A stretch of 64,000 bases of DNA. Source: Alistipes sp. GTDB lineage: Bacteria; Bacteroidota; Bacteroidia; Bacteroidales; Rikenellaceae. A program made the translations under genes and the position numbers. Location: assembly GCA_017483225.1 (NCBI GenBank), contig JAFULF010000002.1, forward strand, positions 21,637 through 85,636, read 5' to 3'. The notes under the pieces are model-generated. The model searched no databases. It was not told the DNA's origin and saw only the letters and a list, made by a program, of their open reading frames with translations. Positions 1 through 7,227 of this stretch are shown here, in pieces; within the stretch, counting starts at the first letter, position 1; each line of letters opens with the position of its first letter.

Positions 1-284
1 TGATATTCACCTCGGACAACCACACTCGCCACGCTACGGAGATGGCGGCAAATGCACGTGTTGCCTGCGCCATAACCCTCGAAACACGTATCGTAGGCAG
101 GGTGCAGGGTGTACAGATTTGCGGCACGGCACGTCAGGGCGACGAGCAGGCACGCCGCAGTTACATCAAACGCTTCCCGTATGCGGCGGCGGCACCACTT
201 CAAATATGGGTCGTAGAGCCCAATTTCGTTAAACTTACCGACAATACGCTCGGCTTTGGCAAGAAGTTGATATGGAGAAAATAA
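1..284 (+). CDS. YhbP-like (UPF0306/pyridoxamine oxidase-fold) protein, 5' end cut by window
   Basis: The reading frame enters from before the window and ends at TAA 284, so only the C-terminal ~93 residues are visible. The tail KLTDNTLGFGKKLIW closely matches what I recall of the C-terminus of the E. coli YhbP family (a split-barrel, flavin-reductase/pyridoxamine-5'-phosphate-oxidase-like fold of unknown substrate). The upstream stretch (TSDNHTRHA, then a valine-rich strand followed by GVQICGTA) also fits that fold. The stop overlaps the start of ispD by 13 bp, so the two are probably co-translated. The biochemical role is not established for the family. The family call is fairly safe; no function should be assumed. 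Confidence 0.75.
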   Translation, partial: IFTSDNHTRHATEMAANARVACAITLETRIVGRVQGVQICGTARQGDEQARRSYIKRFPYAAAAPLQIWVVEPNFVKLTDNTLGFGKKLIWRK

Positions 285-1003
285 AGGAGGAGATAACTCG
301 TGGTATAGTCATCGTGGCCGGTGGCATAGGCAGCCGTATGGGGAGCGCAATCCCGAAGCAGTTCGCCCTCGTAGGGGGTGAGCCGGTGTTGGTGCGCACA
401 ATAAACGCCTTCGCCACGACGTTTCCTACGTCGAAGATAGTCGTCGTGCTGCCCGCCTCGCAGATAGCCTTCTGGAAGAACCTCTCGGCCCGCTTTACCG
501 TAGCACGCCACTCGGTGGTCGAGGGTGGAGAGCAACGCTTCCACTCCGTGCAGCGTGGCATCGAGGCATTGAGCGGTGCCGTAGATTATATAGCCATACA
601 CGACGGCGTGAGGCCATTCGTGTCACGACAGATGATTAAGCGTGTGGCGGAGTGTGCCGAGCGCACGGGTACCGCCGTGCCGGTAGTGCATCCCGTGGAC
701 TCGTTCCGCATAGAGAGGGAGGATGGCTCGTCGCAGCAGATTGACCGCTCGCCACTGCGCATCGTGCAGACACCCCAGATATTTGAGGCGGGTCTGATTC
801 GTGCGGCATACGACACGGAGTACGACAAGGCATTTACCGACGACTCGTCGGTCGTGGAGCGAGTCTTGGGCTACAAGGTAACTCTCTGTGAAGGAGAGCG
901 TTCCAACATAAAGATTACAACCCCCGAAGACTTGGCATTCGGCGAGGCTATCCTCCGTATGCAGAGCGACAAGGAGGCAAACGAGGAGGCAGACAGAGAG
1001 TAA
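272..1003 (+). CDS. ispD: 2-C-methyl-D-erythritol 4-phosphate cytidylyltransferase
   Basis: Third enzyme of the non-mevalonate (MEP) isoprenoid pathway: MEP + CTP gives CDP-methylerythritol, in the cytoplasm. The 243-residue length is typical. The N-terminal nucleotide-binding loop reads VAGGIGSRMGSAIPKQF (residues ~15-31), the family P-loop with the usual PKQF ending. Further diagnostic blocks are IHDGVRPFVS (~108-117), a TPQIF block (~167) and FTDDSSVVE (~188). The usual alanine of AAGxGxRMG is replaced by valine, a mild variation. The C-terminus is acidic and adds about ten residues to the core. It overlaps the preceding gene by 13 bp and is followed after 2 bp by the PH-like gene, so an operon is likely. 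Confidence 0.95.
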   Translation: MEKIKEEITRGIVIVAGGIGSRMGSAIPKQFALVGGEPVLVRTINAFATTFPTSKIVVVLPASQIAFWKNLSARFTVARHSVVEGGEQRFHSVQRGIEALSGAVDYIAIHDGVRPFVSRQMIKRVAECAERTGTAVPVVHPVDSFRIEREDGSSQQIDRSPLRIVQTPQIFEAGLIRAAYDTEYDKAFTDDSSVVERVLGYKVTLCEGERSNIKITTPEDLAFGEAILRMQSDKEANEEADRE

Positions 1004-1005
1004 CG

Positions 1006-1524
1006 ATGCAACAATACAAGTATAAACCCGACGCAAACACGTGGTACTGGACCATAGCGCACTTTATCGCCTTTGGCTCCATTGCTACGGGTATATTTAT
1101 GGTATATGACGGAGGGTATATGCTTGCGTGGGTGGTTGCACTCTCCATCGCCATCATAGCCCTGATGGCCCTCTCGATACCTCGGCGCATAGTTGCCGAT
1201 GAGGAGGCGTTGGAGATATACTGCATCAGCGACTTCACCTCCATACCATACGAGAGCATCAGCTCGGCACGAGAGGTTACCCAGAAGGAGATGCTGCTGA
1301 TGGTGCCTATATTTGCAGGCGTGGGATTCTTCGGCTACTACGGCTGCTTCCTCAACCTGCGCAAGTGGGAGTTGGTGAAGATTTACGCCTCACGTTGGAG
1401 CAACTTCGTGGAGGTCACGGATAAATGCGAGGAGCGATACTACCTCTCGTGCGACAATCCACAGGAACTGGTGGCTCTGATAAACACACACATAACATCG
1501 AACAATGAACAGAAATCTGCTTAA
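1006..1524 (+). CDS. Two-helix membrane protein with PH-like domain
   Basis: 172 residues. Two predicted membrane segments lie at about residues 13-33 and 37-57, followed by a soluble domain whose strand pattern (RRIVADEEALEIY, FTSIPYESI, a GYYGCF turn, then YYLSCDNPQELVALI) resembles bacterial PH-like domains. In those, a membrane hairpin is followed by a small beta sandwich ending in a helix carrying NP.EL. The C-terminus NP-x-E-L-V-x-L-I is typical. Such proteins are thought to sit at the inner membrane, but partners are unknown. It is tightly packed after ispD and overlaps the LytTR gene by 20 bp, suggesting co-translation with that regulator. The domain call is by pattern only. Confidence 0.7.
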   Translation: MQQYKYKPDANTWYWTIAHFIAFGSIATGIFMVYDGGYMLAWVVALSIAIIALMALSIPRRIVADEEALEIYCISDFTSIPYESISSAREVTQKEMLLMVPIFAGVGFFGYYGCFLNLRKWELVKIYASRWSNFVEVTDKCEERYYLSCDNPQELVALINTHITSNNEQKSA

Positions 1525-2401
1525 TAGGAACGTGCCGGGTCTGATATTCAGTTACAGGCGACAGCTGGGCATCATCTTCTGGATGATGGTTGCCGCCGTG
1601 CTCTTTATCATCATCTTCAAGCCGTTCAACATCTATGAGAAGCTCGACCTGCAACAGATGATGGAGATGTCGTCGTTCATCACGTCACAGCAGGATGCCT
1701 ATTGGGTGGCACTGACAACCATCGTAGCCATAGCGGCGGCCGTGGTGACGCTCTCCCGACTGATTATGGTGCGCTATAAGCACTACGACAACGCCCTGAC
1801 CTACCGCTGGTATCTTATGTGGTGCTGCGTGGAGTTCGTCTTCGTTGCACTCTTTATAACGATATGCTCGGCACTGATGTTCCACCACGGATACGGCAGC
1901 GCACTGCGACTCTTCTTCGACGTGCTGGGTCGAGCAAGCTGCATATTGTCGATACCGTATAGTTTCTGCATACTATATATTATAATCATAGACAAGTCGT
2001 TGCAGTTGAAGGCACTGCGAGAGAGCATCGACAAGGAGGAGGCTACGCTCCAAAAGTCATACGTGCTCTTCTACGACGACCGTGACGAGATGCGTCTGTC
2101 GGTAAAGCGTGAGGATGTGATACTCATCGAGTCGGCCGACAACTACATCTGCGTATGGTATATGAACAACGACACGGTAAAGAAGTGTATGATTCGCAAC
2201 ACGATGAAGCGACTGACAAAGCAGTTCGAAGAGAGCTGTATCCGCCGTTGCCACCGCTCCTATATGATAAATATGGAGCGAGTGAAGGTACTGCGCCGTG
2301 ACAAGGATGGGGTGTTTATCGAGTTCGGCATCGAGGGTGTCTTCGATGTGCCGATATCCCGCACCTACATAAGCGATGTCACCTCTTGGCTTATGAAATA
2401 A
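1505..2401 (+). CDS. Membrane-anchored LytTR DNA-binding regulator
   Basis: 298 residues. The N-terminal half has four hydrophobic segments (about residues 22-40, 64-84, 100-125 and 140-162). A short helical linker (~165-185) leads to a C-terminal LytTR domain (~190-298). LytTR signatures include the strand with VILIESADNYICVWY, the helix RNTMKRLTKQF, the block CIRRCHRSYMINMERV and the following strand. LytTR domains bind direct repeats through a ten-stranded beta fold. Fusion to an integral-membrane sensor instead of a receiver domain is common in Bacteroidota, where input and target genes are usually unknown. The 20-bp overlap with the PH-like gene makes that protein a candidate partner (inference). 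Confidence 0.85.
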   Translation: MNRNLLNRNVPGLIFSYRRQLGIIFWMMVAAVLFIIIFKPFNIYEKLDLQQMMEMSSFITSQQDAYWVALTTIVAIAAAVVTLSRLIMVRYKHYDNALTYRWYLMWCCVEFVFVALFITICSALMFHHGYGSALRLFFDVLGRASCILSIPYSFCILYIIIIDKSLQLKALRESIDKEEATLQKSYVLFYDDRDEMRLSVKREDVILIESADNYICVWYMNNDTVKKCMIRNTMKRLTKQFEESCIRRCHRSYMINMERVKVLRRDKDGVFIEFGIEGVFDVPISRTYISDVTSWLMK

Positions 2402-2426
2402 CAACCAAAAAACAACTATCAATAAT

Positions 2427-4064
2427 ATGATTCATTACTTAACACGATTTACAGAGGCCGCACAAAACAATTGGCACAAGCCTGCCGTGTGCGACTATCG
2501 AGGCGACACCTTCCTCTATGCCGACGTTGCGACACATATTGCCAAGCTGCATATCCTCTTTGAGAACGCAGGCGTTAAGCAGGGCGACAAGGTTGCCATC
2601 TGCGCCAACAACACCGCTCGCTGGGCAATATCCTACCTCGCCATTGTATCATATCGTGCCGTGGCGGTGCCTATCCTTACGGGATTCACACCCGGCAACC
2701 TGCAAAAGTTGGTTGCACACTCCGACAGCGTAGTCCTCTTTACCGAGCAGAAGACTTGGGAGGCTATGGATGTGGAGCAGATGCCGGACCTGCTGGCGAC
2801 AATCTGCATCGAGAACTTCTCCTGCCCGTGGTCACGCAACGACATCTTGAAGGATGTTGCGCCTAATATCCAACAACTCTTCCGTGACAAGTATCCGCAA
2901 GGAATGAAGCGCACGCTCATCAAGTACGACCTTGGCGAGCCTGACGAGCTCAACACTATCAGCTACACCTCCGGAACGACCTCCTCGCCAAAGGGCATTA
3001 TGCTCTCCAACAAGAACATATCGTCGAACATCACCTTTGGCGTGAATCGTATCCAGATGCCGAGAGACTCCCGCATCGTGTCGATGCTCCCGCTGGCACA
3101 CCTCTACGGCCTTGCCTTCGAGTTCATCTACCCTATCTGCTCCGGCGCAACCATCTACTTCCTCGGCAAGACACCAAGCCCGAGCCTGCTGATGCAGGCC
3201 TTTGCCGACGTGCATCCGTATATGCTTATCACGGTGCCGCTCGTGTTGGAGAAGATTATGCGCAACAAGGTTATGCCGGCACTCGAAAAGCCTCTGCTCA
3301 AAGCGGGCTTGAAGATTCCGGGACTGCGCCAGCTCATCTACTCCAAGATTCGCAATCAGGTGCTTGGAGCCTTCGGTGGCAATATGAAGCATATCATCAT
3401 CGGCGGAGCTGCCATAAGCGGCCCTATCGAGGTGTTACTCAAACAGATACGTCTGCCATACACCGTGGGCTACGGTATGACCGAGTGCGCCCCGCTTATC
3501 GGCTATGAGGATTGGTACGACTTTGCCATCCGCTCGTGCGGAAAGCCTGTCGATGGTATGGAGGTACGTATCGACTCGTCAGACCCGCAGAATGTCGTGG
3601 GCGAGATTCAGGTATGTGGCGACAATGTGATGCTCGGCTACTACAAGCAGCCGGAGGCTACTCGTGCAGCATTCACCGACGACGGATTTATGCGTACCGG
3701 CGACCTCGGCGTGATAGACAAGTACGGAAATATCTACATCAAGGGTCGCTCCAAGAATATGATTCTGACCTCCAACGGACAGAACATCTATCCGGAGGAG
3801 ATTGAGGAGCAACTCAATATGATGCCTCACGTGCGAGAGTCAATCATCATCGAGCGCAAGAACCATATCGTTGCCATCGTCGCCACCGACAACGACGACA
3901 GCAACCCTCTCTCGCTCACACAGTTGAAGACGATTATGAAGTCCAACCTCATTATGCTCAACCAGAAGTTGCCATCCTACTCGCAGGTGGCCGACATCGA
4001 GATTTTGGAGGACGACTTCGAGCGCACACCGAAGAACTCAATCAAGCGATTTATGTACAAATAG
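2427..4064 (+). CDS. AMP-forming long-chain fatty acid-CoA ligase family protein
   Basis: 545 residues, member of the ANL (acyl-CoA synthetase/adenylate-forming) superfamily. The phosphate-binding loop YTSGTTSSPKG is at ~180-190, the A5 motif VGYGMTECAP at ~350, the A7 motif with TGDLG at ~425, the hinge KGRSKNMIL at ~440 and the catalytic C-terminal lysine region TPKNSIKRF at the end. The order and spacing match FadD/long-chain acyl-CoA synthetases, which activate fatty acids with ATP and CoA. It lies 25 bp after the LytTR gene and ends just before a strong bidirectional terminator. Exact chain-length specificity cannot be read from sequence; an acyl-ACP synthetase role is an alternative. 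Confidence 0.88.
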   Translation: MIHYLTRFTEAAQNNWHKPAVCDYRGDTFLYADVATHIAKLHILFENAGVKQGDKVAICANNTARWAISYLAIVSYRAVAVPILTGFTPGNLQKLVAHSDSVVLFTEQKTWEAMDVEQMPDLLATICIENFSCPWSRNDILKDVAPNIQQLFRDKYPQGMKRTLIKYDLGEPDELNTISYTSGTTSSPKGIMLSNKNISSNITFGVNRIQMPRDSRIVSMLPLAHLYGLAFEFIYPICSGATIYFLGKTPSPSLLMQAFADVHPYMLITVPLVLEKIMRNKVMPALEKPLLKAGLKIPGLRQLIYSKIRNQVLGAFGGNMKHIIIGGAAISGPIEVLLKQIRLPYTVGYGMTECAPLIGYEDWYDFAIRSCGKPVDGMEVRIDSSDPQNVVGEIQVCGDNVMLGYYKQPEATRAAFTDDGFMRTGDLGVIDKYGNIYIKGRSKNMILTSNGQNIYPEEIEEQLNMMPHVRESIIIERKNHIVAIVATDNDDSNPLSLTQLKTIMKSNLIMLNQKLPSYSQVADIEILEDDFERTPKNSIKRFMYK

Positions 4065-4085
4065 TCCATCTGGCGCTGTTACAAA

Positions 4086-4119
4086 AAAAATCCGCAAGCC
4101 GTATGACTTGCGGATTTTT
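4086..4119. terminator. Bidirectional intrinsic terminator
   Basis: Perfect 13-bp stem (AAAAATCCGCAAG with its complement) around an 8-nt loop. It has A-rich 5' and T-rich 3' flanks, so it can work in both directions between the converging acyl-CoA ligase and valS genes. Confidence 0.9.
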
Positions 4120-4137
4120 CATTATCGCTCTCCCTCG

Positions 4138-6765
4138 CTATTTCAGCGCAGCGAGCTGCTCCTTGATAGCGGCAATCTTTGCCTCCGCATCCGACTGCTT
4201 GGCACGCTCGTTGGCAACCACCTGCGCAGGTGCAGAGTTCACAAATCGCTCATTCGACAACTTCTTCATCACCGAGGCGAGGAAGCCCTCGTAGTATGCC
4301 AAATCCTTTTCGAGCTTGGCAACCTCCTCCTCAACATTCACATTGTCACCCATAGGGATAAAGTACTGCGTAGTCTTGACAATGAAGCCGGCATCGGTAG
4401 GGTTCTTCTCGGTCACTGTCGTCACGGCCGAGAGGTTACCCATCTTGCGCAGCACAGCCTCGAACTCCGAAGGGTAGTTTTCGTCCACCACAACCTTCAA
4501 CTCTACGGCCTCCTTCTGCGGGAGATTCTTCTGCTTGCGGATGTTACGGATGGCCGACACAGCCTCCTGCAACAGCGCAAAGCGTGCGAGCAACGCACCA
4601 TCTGCCTCCTCCGCCTTCGGCATCGAGGCAACCATAATCGACTCGCCCTCCTTACGCTCGGCCAAATCCTGCCAAATCTCCTCCGTAACAAACGGCATAA
4701 ACGGATGCAGGACAAGCATCAACTGCTCGAAGAAGTTCTTGGTCTCGGCGATGGTCTGCGCATCGGCAGGCTGGCCGTATGCAGGCTTCACGATTTCGAG
4801 ATACCAGCCGCTGAAATCGTCCCAGAAGAGTTTATAAGCCACCATCAGCGCCTCCGAGATGCGGTACGAACGGAAGTTCTCCTCTATCTCGGCAAGAGCT
4901 GCGTTGAGCTTTGCACGGAACCAAGCCACCGCAGCGGCGTTGTTCTCGCTCTGTGCGAGGCTCTCATCCACATTCCAGCCATTGATAAGGCGGTATGCAT
5001 TCCAAATCTTGTTACCGAAGTTACGGCCCTGCTCGCAGAGTGCATCGTCGAACATCAGGTCATTACCTGCGCTCGAACAGAGCATCATAGCCACACGTAC
5101 ACCGTCGGCACCATACTGCGCAATCAGGTCGAGTGGGTCCGGCGAGTTACCGAGCTGCTTCGACATCTTGCGGCCAATCTTATCACGCACGATACCCGTG
5201 AAATATACGTTGCGGAACGGCATCTCGCCACGATACTCATATCCCGCCATAATCATACGTGCCACCCAGAAGAAGATGATATCCGGACCGGTCACAAGGT
5301 CGTTGGTCGGGTAGTAATACTTAATCTCCTCGTTGTCAGGGTTGCGGATGCCGTCGAAGACCGAGATAGGCCACAACCAAGATGAGAACCATGTATCCAA
5401 TACATCCTCATCCTGACGCAGGTCGGCAAGCGTGAGTGACGTATCGCCCGACTTCTGCTGTGCAAGCAGCAGAGCCTCCTCGGCGGTCTCGGCAACCACG
5501 TAGCCACCCTTTGGCAGGTAGTATGCAGGGATACGCTGACCCCACCACAGCTGACGGGAGATACACCAATCCTTGATATTCTCCATCCAGTGGCGATATG
5601 TGTTCTTGTACTTCTCAGGCACAAAGCGGATTACGTCCTCCAAGACAGCCTTGGTAGCCGGCTCGGCAATCTCCTGCATCGACATAAACCACTGCATCGA
5701 GAGTTTTGGCTCGATGGCCACGCCGGTACGCTCCGAGTAGCCCACATTGTTGGTGTATGCCTCGGTCTTTTCGAGCAGGCCGGCAGCCTCCAAATCCCTC
5801 TCAATCTGCTTACGGCACTCGAAGCGGTCAACGCCGACGTACATACCCACCTTGTCGTTGATGGTGCCGTCGTCGTTGAAGATGTCGATGGTCTCCAAGC
5901 CGAACTTCTCGCCGAGCATATAGTCGTTGACATCGTGGGCAGGCGTAACCTTCAAGGCTCCCGTACCGAACTCTATATCCACGTACTCGTCACGGATAAT
6001 CGGAATCGAGCGGCCCACCAGAGGCACGATGACACGTGCACCCTCCGGAATGTCGGCATAGCGAGGGTCGTTAGGATTAAGACATACGGCAGTATCGCCC
6101 AAGATGGTCTCGGGGCGGGTTGTAGCAACGATGATATTACGGTCGCTACCCTCCAACTTATAGCGCAGGTAGTAGAGTTTTCCCTGCGACTCCTTGTATA
6201 TCACCTCCTCGTCGGAGAGGGCCGTCTTTGCCGACGGGTCCCAGTGCACCATACGCACACCTCGGTAGATTTTGCCCTTGCTGTAGAGGTCGCAGAACAC
6301 CTTGATAACGCCCTCGGTGCGAGGCTCATCCATAGTGAAGCAGGTACGCTCCCAGTCGCACGAAGCACCGAGTTTACGCAGCTGTTTGAGGATGATGCCG
6401 CCGTGCTTCTCCTTCCACTCCCAAGCGTGGGCGAGGAACTCGTCACGTGTGAGCGATGCCTTGTCGATACCCTCGGCTTTGAGCTTCGCTACCACCTTCG
6501 CCTCGGTAGCAATCGAGGCGTGGTCGGTACCCGGCACCCAGCAGGCATTCTTGCCAAGCATACGGGCACGGCGCACCAATACATCCTGCAAGGTGTTGTT
6601 GAGCATATGGCCCATATGCAACATACCCGTTACGTTTGGTGGCGGGATTACGATTGTGTATGGCTCACGCTCATCTGGCTCGGAATGGAAGAGGTTGTGG
6701 TCGCTCCAATAGTCGTACCACTTCTGTTCAATCTCCTGCGGAGAGTACTTGTCTGCAATCTGCAT
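4138..6765 (-). CDS. valS: Valyl-tRNA synthetase
   Basis: Class I aminoacyl-tRNA synthetase charging tRNA-Val. I chose the ATG at 6765 ([20 protein letters not shown]), giving 875 residues. The longer frame to 6807 adds a lysine-rich stretch unlike the family and reads through the leader. Signatures: the HIGH-type motif [11 protein letters not shown] at ~43-53, the CP1 editing domain in the middle ([23 protein letters not shown]), the KMSKQ form of the KMSKS loop (~525), an anticodon-binding domain, and a C-terminal coiled-coil tRNA arm with alternating E/K residues ending at the stop. Full length. A canonical promoter lies ~61 bp upstream. Confidence 0.97.
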   Translation of the reverse strand: MQIADKYSPQEIEQKWYDYWSDHNLFHSEPDEREPYTIVIPPPNVTGMLHMGHMLNNTLQDVLVRRARMLGKNACWVPGTDHASIATEAKVVAKLKAEGIDKASLTRDEFLAHAWEWKEKHGGIILKQLRKLGASCDWERTCFTMDEPRTEGVIKVFCDLYSKGKIYRGVRMVHWDPSAKTALSDEEVIYKESQGKLYYLRYKLEGSDRNIIVATTRPETILGDTAVCLNPNDPRYADIPEGARVIVPLVGRSIPIIRDEYVDIEFGTGALKVTPAHDVNDYMLGEKFGLETIDIFNDDGTINDKVGMYVGVDRFECRKQIERDLEAAGLLEKTEAYTNNVGYSERTGVAIEPKLSMQWFMSMQEIAEPATKAVLEDVIRFVPEKYKNTYRHWMENIKDWCISRQLWWGQRIPAYYLPKGGYVVAETAEEALLLAQQKSGDTSLTLADLRQDEDVLDTWFSSWLWPISVFDGIRNPDNEEIKYYYPTNDLVTGPDIIFFWVARMIMAGYEYRGEMPFRNVYFTGIVRDKIGRKMSKQLGNSPDPLDLIAQYGADGVRVAMMLCSSAGNDLMFDDALCEQGRNFGNKIWNAYRLINGWNVDESLAQSENNAAAVAWFRAKLNAALAEIEENFRSYRISEALMVAYKLFWDDFSGWYLEIVKPAYGQPADAQTIAETKNFFEQLMLVLHPFMPFVTEEIWQDLAERKEGESIMVASMPKAEEADGALLARFALLQEAVSAIRNIRKQKNLPQKEAVELKVVVDENYPSEFEAVLRKMGNLSAVTTVTEKNPTDAGFIVKTTQYFIPMGDNVNVEEEVAKLEKDLAYYEGFLASVMKKLSNERFVNSAPAQVVANERAKQSDAEAKIAAIKEQLAALK

Positions 6766-6801
6766 AGTTTTATCTTTTTTAATCTTTCGAATCGTAGTTT
6801 T

Positions 6802-6816
6802 ACGCACACTGTGCGT
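6802..6816. promoter_or_regulatory. Palindrome in valS leader
   Basis: ACGCACACTGTGCGT is a perfect 7+1+7 palindrome between the valS promoter and the valS start. It could be an operator or a small RNA hairpin; nothing in the sequence decides this. Confidence 0.35.
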
Positions 6817-6825
6817 TTAATCCTA

Positions 6826-6856
6826 CAAAGGTAGGCTATAAAATTAAAAAATCAAA
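6826..6856 (-). promoter_or_regulatory. valS promoter, Bacteroidota type
   Basis: Read on the minus strand: TTTG (-33, 6856-6853), exactly 19 bp, then TACCTTTG (-7, 6833-6826). This is a perfect match to the TTTG-N19-TAnnTTTG consensus of the primary sigma factor of Bacteroidota. Transcription would start near 6820, giving a leader of about 55 nt. Confidence 0.8.
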
Positions 6857-6914
6857 ACTTACGCACCGCAAAAACATCTTTTGTATATTGATAAACGAAT
6901 GTGCCGAAAAATAT

Positions 6915-6945
6915 TTTTATTTATAAAATAAAAAGCATAACTTTG
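6915..6945 (+). promoter_or_regulatory. Probable promoter for the 7059 peptide and the 7228 lipoprotein
   Basis: The -7 element TAACTTTG (6938-6945) is a perfect TAnnTTTG. Nineteen bp upstream lies TTTT (6915-6918), a one-base departure from TTTG. The leader to the first ATG (7059) would be ~107 nt. The rest of 6857-7058 is AT-rich and shows nothing else I can call. Confidence 0.6.
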
Positions 6946-7058
6946 TGCCGAAAATGCCTCTATGGCAAGGATGTTGCTCGTAAGGCATTGATAATGTGAC
7001 GAAAAGAACGAAACAAACACAATATTAACTTAACTAAAATTCATTAAACTCAAACAGT

Positions 7059-7202
7059 ATGCAAAAAAACAAGCAGGCAGCCTACACGGCTCCAACGATT
7101 AGTTTTTGCAACATCTGCCTTGAAGCAGGTTTTGCTTTGAGTCTGCCGTCGAACACTATCGACGACTGGACTCGTGACGAAAATGAAGTCAATTTCAACT
7201 AA
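7059..7202 (+). CDS. Small 47-residue peptide of unknown function
   Basis: ATG 7059 to TAA 7202, 47 residues. The layout is a K/N/Q-rich start, a YTAPT turn, a short hydrophobic strand with two cysteines (FCNICLEAGFALSL) and an acidic, tryptophan-containing end (IDDWTRDENEVNF). I recall short Bacteroidales proteins of the same design (Y-x-x-P followed by an E-x-GFA stretch and an acidic W-containing tail) next to surface-protein genes; this is memory, not a search. It has no signal peptide. It sits 25 bp before the large lipoprotein gene, downstream of the same promoter, and could be a translated leader or a partner peptide. Its base composition is coding-like. Confidence 0.6.
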   Translation: MQKNKQAAYTAPTISFCNICLEAGFALSLPSNTIDDWTRDENEVNFN

Positions 7203-7227
7203 TGTCAAACCCTAAAAACAGAAAAAG

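Noticed and set aside
4108-6834. Two long plus-strand frames (425 and 414 codons) antisense to valS
   Set aside because: Shadows of valS; no recognisable domain and no start signals.
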